Source: Ohtaekwangia koreensis (GTDB taxonomy: Bacteria > Bacteroidota > Bacteroidia > Cytophagales > Cyclobacteriaceae). From it: 64,000 nt of DNA. The DNA lies in assembly GCF_900167975.1 (NCBI RefSeq), contig NZ_FUZU01000003.1:930001-994000 (forward strand), written 5' to 3'. Below, piece after piece: positions 1 through 7,255 of the stretch; within the stretch, counting starts at the first letter, position 1; every line of letters begins with the position of its first letter. The notes beneath the pieces are model-generated. The model worked only from the letters and a program-made list of their open reading frames with translations. It was not told the DNA's origin and did not search any database. The position numbers were made by a program, and so were the translations under genes.

Positions 1-38
1 ATATGCGCAGGCCGCCCTAAAACATATATACAAACATC

Positions 39-68
39 CATTGCCTCGGGATTAATCCCGAGGCAATG
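39..68. terminator. Perfect 30-bp palindrome, probable bidirectional terminator
   Basis: Two 13-bp arms (39-51 and 56-68, core CCTCGGGA) flank a TTAA loop. It lies 33 bp beyond the stop of the minus-strand transporter gene and near the window edge, so it probably ends that transcript and perhaps one entering from the left. There is no clear U tract on either side. Confidence 0.6.
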
Positions 69-101
69 AATAAATTTCTAGTATATATACTACTGAATAT
101 A

Positions 102-1595
102 TTATAAACTCCTTTGTCGCAGATGGCGGGGAATGAGGATCCATTCCAGTCCTTCGAAGATCAATTCTAAGGTGATGGCTAATAATGCTGATGGGATGGC
201 GCCTTGTAGGATTAACGATGTGTTGTTAAGGGCAAGTCCTGTTACTATGAATTCACCAAGACCTCCAGCGCCTATAAATGCTGCGAGTGTTGCCGTACCT
301 ACATTGATCACGGCTGCGGTGCGAATTCCGGTAAGGATCATCGGCATGGCGAGGGGCATTTCTACGAGCCTCAGCCTTTGCATGCGGGTGAGGCCTATAG
401 CCAATGCTACGTTCTTTAATGGAGGATCTACTGAAAATAGTCCGATTACGGTATTGCGTAAAATGGGAAGCAGTGCATAGAGAAATAAAGCGATGATGGC
501 GGGTATAGTGCCAATGCCGGCCAGTGGAATCAACAACGCCAGCAGTGCTATGGATGGAATGGTTTGCAATATACCGGTTGCATACAAAATCGCTTTTGAA
601 AAAAGAGGGTATAGATATAGCAATATCCCTAATGGGACGGCCAGCAAAATAGCCGCGAACAACGCGAGAAATGTAAGCTGTATATGTACCCACGTCTTCT
701 GCAGAATGATGGCTATATCTGTGTCTGATGCCACTGCTTTAGTTTTTCCAATAAGGTTCTTTGTCAAAAGGAATTCCTGTGCGATAGTGCGATGCGATTT
801 TTTTTCGAACAATGCCTGAGAATTCAGGCGCTGCATGGTTTCCTCATTTATAGTACCTGTTAATTTATCAAGCAACGTACGCGCCCTTTCAGGCAACGAC
901 AAGGTATAAAATGAGACAGCCTGGTAATCAGGAAAAAACTTCTTGTCATCTTCCAGCACAAAAAGGCTATAGCGTTTGATTTCACCATCGGTTGAATATG
1001 CATCCGTTATATCAATCTTATTCTCAAGGATTGCCTGATACGCCAAACCATGCTCAAGGCCTGTTGGCTTTTGTGAAAGTGAATAATGTTGTGCAAGATT
1101 TATCCATCCATCAGCACGCTTCAATAGTTCGAAGCTGAGTCCTATCTTTAGTTCAGGGTGTTGCTTCAAATCGGAAATAGTCTTCACATGAAGTTTATCA
1201 GCCGATGCAACGGGAAGTACCAGCGCATATGTATTATTGAAACCGTATGGTCTTGAAATGCAAAGCTGAAATTTTGTACGCAGTATATCAGCGGCCTGTT
1301 GCATGTCGAGCGTTCGGTCTGCCTGCAGGATCTCTGCTGCAATGGTCCCTGTATATTCAGGATATATATCTATAGCTCCGGTGCGCAGGGCTTCAAAACT
1401 AACAGCAGTTCCTCCCAGATTAAATTTACGTTCTACTGTAAAACCACCATCTTCGAGAATAAGCGCGATCATCTCACTCAATATATACCCTTCGTTAAAG
1501 TGCTTGGCACCAACGCGAATAACAGTAGTATCCTGACTTTGTGCCATACCGACAACAAAATGCACAAACAGTATAATGATTAGAATTCGCTTCAT
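102..1595 (-). CDS. Osmoprotectant ABC transporter, substrate-binding/permease fusion
   Basis: This 497-residue protein imports a quaternary-amine osmoprotectant such as glycine betaine (family knowledge; the substrate is not readable here). It opens with a signal peptide (residues 1-20), then an OpuAC-type binding domain (about 24-285, with GAKHFNEGYI and the acidic DIYPEYTGT segment), then a five- or six-helix permease domain (about 300-490) with the EAA-like stretch near GLTRMQRLRLVEMPLA. Binding protein and permease are separate genes in many bacteria; the fusion is known in others. The start codon overlaps the stop of the upstream ATPase gene by 4 nt (ATGA), so the two are translationally coupled. 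No regulator is adjacent. Confidence 0.9.
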   Translation of the reverse strand: MKRILIIILFVHFVVGMAQSQDTTVIRVGAKHFNEGYILSEMIALILEDGGFTVERKFNLGGTAVSFEALRTGAIDIYPEYTGTIAAEILQADRTLDMQQAADILRTKFQLCISRPYGFNNTYALVLPVASADKLHVKTISDLKQHPELKIGLSFELLKRADGWINLAQHYSLSQKPTGLEHGLAYQAILENKIDITDAYSTDGEIKRYSLFVLEDDKKFFPDYQAVSFYTLSLPERARTLLDKLTGTINEETMQRLNSQALFEKKSHRTIAQEFLLTKNLIGKTKAVASDTDIAIILQKTWVHIQLTFLALFAAILLAVPLGILLYLYPLFSKAILYATGILQTIPSIALLALLIPLAGIGTIPAIIALFLYALLPILRNTVIGLFSVDPPLKNVALAIGLTRMQRLRLVEMPLAMPMILTGIRTAAVINVGTATLAAFIGAGGLGEFIVTGLALNNTSLILQGAIPSALLAITLELIFEGLEWILIPRHLRQRSL

Positions 1596-2377
1596 TTTCT
1601 GCTTGTATAGTTATACTTGGTTTGCTCAATCGTAGCTTTATCACCAGTGGTTTTGATCTTCCCATGCTCCAGCAACACAAACCTGTCAGCAAGAATCTGT
1701 GCTTCTTCCCAATCATGGGAAACCAGCAAGATCGTGCGGGGTTCACTTTTCTGAATATCAATTAAGTGATCATAGATGGAATGCTTTGTCTCATAATCCA
1801 GAGAAGCAAAAGGCTCATCCATCAGTAAAACCGGAGGCTCAAGCAACATAGCGCGACACAGCCCGGCACGCTGCTGTTCTCCTCCTGAAAGCTGATACGG
1901 ATATTTATCAAGATGTAGTAACGGAAGTTGTACCATATTCATGAGCTGTTCCACTCTTTTCCGGATTACATCGGTAGGCCTATGCGCAATCTTTCCAAGC
2001 AACGCTATATTCTCATAGATGGTAAGATGCGGGAACAAACCAACCTGCTGCACTACATATCCAATCTGTAAACGCATTGCCTGGATATTACCGTAATCAA
2101 TAGGCTTTCCAAAAATTTTGACCTCGCCTTGGTCGGGGCGAATCATTCCATTGATGATCTGCAGCAATGTAGATTTACCACTGCCGCTTTTTCCTAAAAT
2201 AGCGGTGATACATTCAGGCGCAAATGCCAGGGACACATCTGAGAGGATCCGCACCGTTGTATAGTGATGCCGTATGTTTATTAACTCAACCGGATACTGT
2301 GTCGTCAAAGGATGTAAGTTTGGATAAATATACACGCTGGCCACAACGTGAACAAATCGTGAATCGTTCCTTTCCAT
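1592..2377 (-). CDS. Osmoprotectant ABC transporter ATP-binding protein
   Basis: ATPase subunit partnering the overlapping binding/permease fusion. It has Walker A GKSGSGKST (residues 62-70), Q-loop VVQQVGLFPH, signature LSGGEQQR, Walker B LLMDEP and H-loop SHD. At 261 residues it lacks the C-terminal CBS pair of longer ProV/OpuA ATPases, so osmotic gating of that kind is absent. The first 29 residues precede the usual ABC start (around VELINIRHHY). No ATG, GTG or TTG codon sits at that boundary, so the ATG at 2377 is kept, although the extension is unusual. It is the first gene of a two-gene minus-strand operon. Confidence 0.9.
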   Translation of the reverse strand: MERNDSRFVHVVASVYIYPNLHPLTTQYPVELINIRHHYTTVRILSDVSLAFAPECITAILGKSGSGKSTLLQIINGMIRPDQGEVKIFGKPIDYGNIQAMRLQIGYVVQQVGLFPHLTIYENIALLGKIAHRPTDVIRKRVEQLMNMVQLPLLHLDKYPYQLSGGEQQRAGLCRAMLLEPPVLLMDEPFASLDYETKHSIYDHLIDIQKSEPRTILLVSHDWEEAQILADRFVLLEHGKIKTTGDKATIEQTKYNYTSRK

Positions 2378-2429
2378 CGTTTACGGTGTAGCTATAAACG
2401 AATTTTAATATCTATATTTTGACGGCCGT

Positions 2430-2516
2430 ATGATTATTCGATTATACTCATTACTTTTCGCGCTTGCAAGTTTAGTGTCGTCATCACAATCAAAGAGTCC
2501 TTTCTCATATATATGA
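2430..2516 (+). CDS. Putative 28-residue leader ORF upstream of the M20 gene
   Basis: A short ORF starts at ATG 2430 and ends with TGA 2514-2516, overlapping the ATG of the next gene by 4 nt (ATGA). Its product is hydrophobic and signal-peptide-like (MIIRLYSLLFALASL...). A -7-like TATATTTTG ends at 2421, only 8 nt before the ATG. It could be a translated coupling leader, or a leftover signal-peptide copy, since the downstream gene carries its own signal peptide. It may not be expressed. Confidence 0.3.
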   Translation: MIIRLYSLLFALASLVSSSQSKSPFSYI

Positions 2517-3841
2517 AATTAGTTCATTCTCTCCTTGTCCTTTGTATTTCAGCGCAAGCTATATATGCACAAACGAAATCGCCAGCAGTAAAACAAATTG
2601 AAGAGTTCACTAAGGGACAATATCCCTCCCTTGAAAAGCTATACCGCCAACTTCACCAGAACCCGGAGCTTTCGCTTCATGAAGAAAAAACTTCTAAAAT
2701 CATGGCAGCGGAATTGCGTGCGCTCGGTTTTACCGTCACTGAAAAATTAGGTGCTTTTGGATTGGTGGGTATATATTCCAATGGAAAAGGACCAACCGTA
2801 CTGATCCGTACCGATATGGATGGTTTACCACTCGAAGAAAAAACAGGTTTACCCTATGCCAGCAAAGCACGCGGAGTAAATGCTGCGGGAGCAGAAGTTT
2901 CGGTAATGCATGCCTGTGGTCATGATATTCACATGACTGTATTTATAGGTACAGCACGCGCATTAATTGAAACTAAAAAGAATTGGAAAGGAACACTTGT
3001 AATGGTAGCACAGTCTGCCGAGGAAAACGGTTTTGGTGCTGACCTGATGTTTAAGGCCGGGCTATATGATAAAATTCCGACACCGGACTATGCTATAGCA
3101 CTACACGACCATGCAACATTGGAAGCAGGCAAAATCGGTTACCGCTCCGGTGCGTTCATGGCCAGTGTCGATATGATGAACATTACTATACATGGTAAAG
3201 GTGGACATGGTGCTGCTCCTCATACGACCATTGATCCGGTGGTGTTAAGTGCTGAAATGATTATGGCCTTTCAGACTATCGTTAGTCGTGAGATCAACCC
3301 GCTTGAGCCGGCAGTAATTACAGTTGGTTCTGTCCACGGCGGTGCAGTTCATAATATTATACCGGATGAAGTGAAACTCCAGCTTACATTGCGCTCATAT
3401 TCACCAGAGGTCCGTCAACAGATTATTACTGCTATACACAGGTTGAGTAAGCAACTTGCTTTGGCGGCAGGACTTCCGGAAGATAAAATGCCGGAGATTA
3501 CAATCAACGATCCGCAGACTCCAGCTACCATCAACGATGCTGCGTTGACCGCGCGACTGGTAAGTATATTTCAGCAAAACTTTGGTAAAGAGAATGTACT
3601 TGAAATGCCACCGGCTATGGTGGGCGAGGATTTCAGTCGCTTTGCTTTACAGGATAAGAAAGTGCCTATCTGTATGTTCTGGCTTGGAACAATCGATCCT
3701 GCTATAGCGAAAGATGCGCGAGATAAAGGCATTATACTTCCCTCCTTACACTCCTCCACATTTTCACCATCACCGGAGCCAACGATAAAAACAGGTATTA
3801 CAGCTATGAGTGCAGCAGCATTGGACCTCTTCAAAAAATAG
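2513..3841 (+). CDS. Exported M20-family amidohydrolase
   Basis: Metal-dependent amidohydrolase of the M20D type (hippurate or IAA-amino-acid hydrolase group) that cleaves N-acyl amino acids; the natural substrate is unknown. Residues 1-20 form a signal peptide, so it acts outside the cytoplasm, which many family members do not. Visible metal/catalytic motifs are HACGHD (133-138), SAEE (168-171) and the dimerisation-domain GGHGAAPH. The C-terminal metal histidine lies in the LHSSTF stretch. At 442 residues it is slightly longer than usual because of the leader. The start overlaps the small ORF at 2430-2516. A hairpin follows the stop. Confidence 0.9.
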   Translation: MKLVHSLLVLCISAQAIYAQTKSPAVKQIEEFTKGQYPSLEKLYRQLHQNPELSLHEEKTSKIMAAELRALGFTVTEKLGAFGLVGIYSNGKGPTVLIRTDMDGLPLEEKTGLPYASKARGVNAAGAEVSVMHACGHDIHMTVFIGTARALIETKKNWKGTLVMVAQSAEENGFGADLMFKAGLYDKIPTPDYAIALHDHATLEAGKIGYRSGAFMASVDMMNITIHGKGGHGAAPHTTIDPVVLSAEMIMAFQTIVSREINPLEPAVITVGSVHGGAVHNIIPDEVKLQLTLRSYSPEVRQQIITAIHRLSKQLALAAGLPEDKMPEITINDPQTPATINDAALTARLVSIFQQNFGKENVLEMPPAMVGEDFSRFALQDKKVPICMFWLGTIDPAIAKDARDKGIILPSLHSSTFSPSPEPTIKTGITAMSAAALDLFKK

Positions 3842-3845
3842 TTAT

Positions 3846-3873
3846 GGTGAGATATAGGTAAACCTATTTCACC
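3846..3873. terminator. Short inverted repeat between convergent genes
   Basis: GGTGA...TCACC with an inner ATAGGT-aa-ACCTAT stem and a 2-nt bulge. It sits between the stop of the M20 gene and the stop of the convergent ABM gene, and overlaps the latter's last codons. There is no U tract, so it is a weak candidate. Confidence 0.4.
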
Positions 3874-4169
3874 GCGAAGGTTTCATAGTGCTTAACGTGT
3901 GGTTCAAATTCGAGTAGAAAATCTTTGTCCTCGGGATAGTAACGGGCTATCGTAACATCTTCGCCTGCAAACATCTTGATACTCTCGAAGTTTTCCCATG
4001 TCGATACCGTCCAGAAGTGCGCTATATCGCCTTCTATTTCTCTCCATATCTTTACTTCGATATTTCCGGGAGTAGCCATATAGTCTTTAATGCCTGAATC
4101 ATACAAAAATTTTAAATAACGCTCTGCATCAGAGGCTTTCGTTCTGCCATGCCATACGCGGGTGATCAT
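3864..4169 (-). CDS. Antibiotic-biosynthesis-monooxygenase-like (ABM fold) protein
   Basis: A 101-residue single-domain protein resembling the dimeric alpha+beta barrel ABM/Dabb group: it begins MITRVWHGRT, has central SGIKDYMATPGN and WREIEGDIAHFWTVSTW, and ends in an acidic FEPHVKHYE stretch. Members include small monooxygenases and stress proteins of unknown substrate; no reaction is assigned here. There is no signal peptide. It lies 102 bp downstream of the FAD oxidoreductase gene on the same strand and may be co-transcribed with it, which would fit a redox role. Confidence 0.7.
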   Translation of the reverse strand: MITRVWHGRTKASDAERYLKFLYDSGIKDYMATPGNIEVKIWREIEGDIAHFWTVSTWENFESIKMFAGEDVTIARYYPEDKDFLLEFEPHVKHYETFAVK

Positions 4170-4271
4170 ATTGAAATTGTTTGTGTGCTATACTAAAATA
4201 TCGAACCATGTATAGGGCTTCATACCCATCGATTTCTCTAGCGGACAGCACTGGCAATTCAACAGAAGTCG

Positions 4272-5696
4272 CTAGGTAAAAATATCTTTCAGTGCCCGTT
4301 TCGCGGCATGATGTCCGCACATGCCATGAACACCTCCACCCGGTGGCGTTGACGATGAACATATATAGATTCCTTTAGCAGATGTCCTATAGGGAGAATA
4401 ACGAAGCGCAGGACGTGTAAAGAGTTGCCCTATATCCTGAACACCACCATTGATGTCGCCTCCTATATAGTTGGGATTATACATCTCCATGGAAGCGGCA
4501 TCCATTGTATGCCGCGCGAGGATTAATTCCCGAAAGCCCGGAGCAAAACGTTCGATCTGCAGCTCGATGGCCTCCGTCATATTTTTTGTCGAGCCGCTGG
4601 GAACGTGACAATATCCCCACGCAGTATGCTGATCTTTGGGAGCACGTGTCGGATCAAACAGACTTTGCTGAGCCAGCAACACAAATGGTTTATCGGTATG
4701 TTTTCCCTTTGATACGGTATACTCGGCATCGGCTATCTCATGAAAGGTATTGCCTATATGTACCGTACCAGCCAATCGGCATTCAGGGGCTTTGAAAGGG
4801 ATAGGCCCTGCGAGTGCCCAGTCTATTTTATACACACCCATTCCGTACCGATAGCGATTCAGCTGCCAGGTGTATAGGGATGAAAATGTATAGCCTGCAA
4901 TCTCCAGCAACTGCCGGGGAGTTACATCCAACAATATAGCTTTCGCGGAAGGCAATTCTTTGAGTGATGATACCATCCAGTCAGTACGAATCGCCCCTCC
5001 GATAGAAGTGAAGTAGGAAGCTAGTGCATTCGCGATCGACTGCGATCCTCCTTTCGGTATAGGCCACTCTCCCAAATGTCCATTTGTCAAAAGCACAAGA
5101 CCTATAGCAGCAGACGCTATATTTGTCAGCGGCTGCATGGCATGTGCTGTCATTCCACCCCATAATCCACGGGCATGTTCGGTTCGGAACCGATTTGCAA
5201 TTTGCTTTGCAGACCAGATGGCGTTCAATCCAAATCCCGCCAGCGCTATAGGATGCTTCGGGATACCAAGCGGTCCTAATATATACTGCGAAATGGCTGG
5301 CCAGTGGTCCCGTATAGGTTCTATAAGTTTCCGGTATGCATTTTCATCAGGCCCCAGACTTCTGGCCGTAATTTCCAGCGAATGCTCGAGTATAGCAGCT
5401 GTACCATCATCGAAAGGATGCGCAGCCGAGAATGTGGGCGATATATACTCCAACCCGTGCTTATGCAGCGGAAGCGTTGAGAAAAAGGGAGAAGCTTTTG
5501 CAAGTGGATGAATGGCCGAGCACACATCATGAATAAATCCGGGTAACGTGAGTTCTTTGGAACGGAGCCCGCCTCCGATCGTATCTTTCCCTTCAATCAG
5601 TAAAACAGATAGACCTGCCTGTTGCAAAGTGATCGCAGCGGCAAGTCCGTTTGGCCCTGAGCCTACAACAACGGCATCATATTCTGTTTTATTCAC
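4272..5696 (-). CDS. FAD-dependent oxidoreductase (phytoene-desaturase/PYROXD2-like)
   Basis: A 474-residue flavoprotein. The dinucleotide-binding motif GSGPNGLAAA lies close to the N-terminus, followed by GKDTIGGGLRS, and the family's C-terminal FAD motif is visible in YICSSSTPPGGGVHG. These are features of the NAD(P)/FAD oxidoreductase group containing phytoene desaturases and PYROXD2; there is no carotenoid gene nearby, so the substrate is unknown. I chose the GTG at 5696 (protein starts MNKTEYDAVVVG). A longer TTG-started reading to 5735 would lie upstream of the transcription start expected from the -7 element at 5733-5740 and would add an atypical cysteine-rich tail. Confidence 0.85.
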   Translation of the reverse strand: MNKTEYDAVVVGSGPNGLAAAITLQQAGLSVLLIEGKDTIGGGLRSKELTLPGFIHDVCSAIHPLAKASPFFSTLPLHKHGLEYISPTFSAAHPFDDGTAAILEHSLEITARSLGPDENAYRKLIEPIRDHWPAISQYILGPLGIPKHPIALAGFGLNAIWSAKQIANRFRTEHARGLWGGMTAHAMQPLTNIASAAIGLVLLTNGHLGEWPIPKGGSQSIANALASYFTSIGGAIRTDWMVSSLKELPSAKAILLDVTPRQLLEIAGYTFSSLYTWQLNRYRYGMGVYKIDWALAGPIPFKAPECRLAGTVHIGNTFHEIADAEYTVSKGKHTDKPFVLLAQQSLFDPTRAPKDQHTAWGYCHVPSGSTKNMTEAIELQIERFAPGFRELILARHTMDAASMEMYNPNYIGGDINGGVQDIGQLFTRPALRYSPYRTSAKGIYICSSSTPPGGGVHGMCGHHAAKRALKDIFT

Positions 5697-5732
5697 GGTT
5701 TGTCTGCAGCACTTAATTTGCAGTAAGTAAAG

Positions 5733-5740
5733 CAAACATA
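5733..5740 (-). promoter_or_regulatory. -7 element TATGTTTG for the FAD oxidoreductase gene
   Basis: On the minus strand this matches the Bacteroidota -7 consensus TAnnTTTG. No TTG is seen at the -33 position. It predicts a leader of about 30 nt before GTG 5696. A direct repeat CAGTAAGTA (5721-5729 and 5750-5758) straddles it and could bind a regulator. Confidence 0.45.
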
Positions 5741-5760
5741 CTTAAAAATCAGTAAGTATA

Positions 5761-5860
5761 ATATCGGGTTGTACATTCTCGCTGAACCTAAAGCGTGAAA
5801 ACCTGTAACCCCTACTCGTTTCACATCTCTCTTTACAGGAGAATATACAACCCGATATAT
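5761..5860. repeat. 100-bp element bounded by 20-bp inverted repeats
   Basis: Left arm 5761-5780 (ATATCGGGTTGTACATTCTC) pairs with right arm 5841-5860/5839-5858, with 19 of 20 positions matching. Inside are further pairings (GTGAAA with TTTCAC; CCTGTAA with TTACAGG), so the interior can fold in alternative ways. It sits between the FAD gene's upstream region and the 3' end of the TolC gene. It could be a structured RNA, a long terminator or a small non-autonomous element. Confidence 0.55.
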
Positions 5861-5904
5861 TAAAAGTCTATAGGCATCCGTACCACGGACCCAACTTTCG
5901 CTCC

Positions 5905-7239
5905 CTATTCAACCGTACCCATGATGCGGAGCAATACAATGCGCGCATTGAGGTAATCGTATACTGCTTCCAGGTAATTCGATTGAGCGGTAGACAGTGC
6001 CAGTTCAGCATCAGTAAGTTCAAGCCGTGATGCAATGCCATTCTTATAGCGATACTGAATTATAGTATAGCTAAGCTGAGCAGTTTCCTTTACGATTGCC
6101 GTATTCTGCAAGCGAAGGAGAGACTCCCTACTTCCTGCTATAGCTTCATGAACTGTAGCACGCAATTGCTCGTGCGCGTAATTTAAAGTGAGGCCGGATT
6201 GCTCTTTACTTAAACCCGCCTGCCTTACTTTGGCCTGCGTGCTGAAGCCTGAGAAAATAGGAATGGAAAGTTGAAGTCCTACGAAAGAAGAATTAGGATA
6301 ATACGCATTTCCATATTCAAAATTACTCGTCTGCGATTGCACCTGGTATTGCGCTACAGCTGAGAGTGTCGGCTTACGCAACGCAGAGGCTGCACGCGTA
6401 TTCTGATGACTGATCTGCTCCTGCAAAGCCAGCACCTGGAAATCAGGGTTCTTCGCTTTTGCTTCGTTATATACTTCTTCCTCCGAAGGAATAGATTCGG
6501 GTGCAGGTACAACCAATGAGTCTGTAAGTACAATATCTTTTAGAGAATCTATACCGATCAGTGTTTTCAATTGAAGCTTACTGGTCTCGACTGCATACGA
6601 TAATTTTACAAGCTCAGGTTCCAGGTTCTTTACAGAAGTATAGGCGCGCAGTGTATCAACACGCAAGCCTTTTCCCTGGAGAAACAGTGATCTTGAATCG
6701 CGCAGTACGCGTTGATTCCGATTTATACTTTCCTTCTGCAATTTAATCCGCTCGTTCAACACCAGTATCTGGAGATACGTTTGCTTGATCATTGTTTGCA
6801 CTACCAACTGCTTACCACGTGACGTTGCTCTACTCTCTTGCTCTTGTAGTCGTGCGCGTTGAAGAGACGGATATGCGAGCGGATTATACAAAGGTTGCAC
6901 CGCTGCAACGGCTACAGCGAGTTGATCTTCGCCTCCGAATCGTCCATAGGGAATTTTACCTTCCGATGTTGTTTCTCCAAATCCAAAGAATGGAGTCAGC
7001 CGGAAATAATGGTTTGCTTGTGCATTGGCACTTACCGTAGGTAAATATAGGCTTCGTGCAACGATGCGTTGTTGCTGCGATTTACTGATCTCCAGTTCAC
7101 TGGATTTCAGTTCGGGATTGGAGGTTAATGCCAGGGTAATAGCCTCCTGCAACGACAGTTCCTGCTGCTGCGCACTCACCGGAGATACCAGTGAGGCGAG
7201 CGCAAAAACTATATACATGTAATATATATTTGATTTCAT
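5905..7239 (-). CDS. TolC-family outer-membrane efflux protein
   Basis: A 444-residue outer-membrane channel, last gene of the arsR-adaptor-pump-tolC operon. It has an N-terminal signal peptide (cleavage near SPVSAQQ), the typical opening LSLQEAITLALTSNPELK, two long alpha-helical coiled-coil repeats, and a second-half LELTDAELALSTAQSNYLEA that mirrors the first. Length is normal for the family. It would join the RND pump (16 bp upstream) and the lipoprotein adaptor into a tripartite exporter. Cargo is not readable from the sequence. Confidence 0.92.
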   Translation of the reverse strand: MKSNIYYMYIVFALASLVSPVSAQQQELSLQEAITLALTSNPELKSSELEISKSQQQRIVARSLYLPTVSANAQANHYFRLTPFFGFGETTSEGKIPYGRFGGEDQLAVAVAAVQPLYNPLAYPSLQRARLQEQESRATSRGKQLVVQTMIKQTYLQILVLNERIKLQKESINRNQRVLRDSRSLFLQGKGLRVDTLRAYTSVKNLEPELVKLSYAVETSKLQLKTLIGIDSLKDIVLTDSLVVPAPESIPSEEEVYNEAKAKNPDFQVLALQEQISHQNTRAASALRKPTLSAVAQYQVQSQTSNFEYGNAYYPNSSFVGLQLSIPIFSGFSTQAKVRQAGLSKEQSGLTLNYAHEQLRATVHEAIAGSRESLLRLQNTAIVKETAQLSYTIIQYRYKNGIASRLELTDAELALSTAQSNYLEAVYDYLNARIVLLRIMGTVE

Positions 7240-7255
7240 GATTCTTGAATGATAC

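Noticed and set aside
5697-5735. TTG-started N-terminal extension of the FAD oxidoreductase
   Set aside because: It lies upstream of the transcription start expected from the -7 element at 5733-5740 and adds a cysteine-rich tail before the Rossmann motif.
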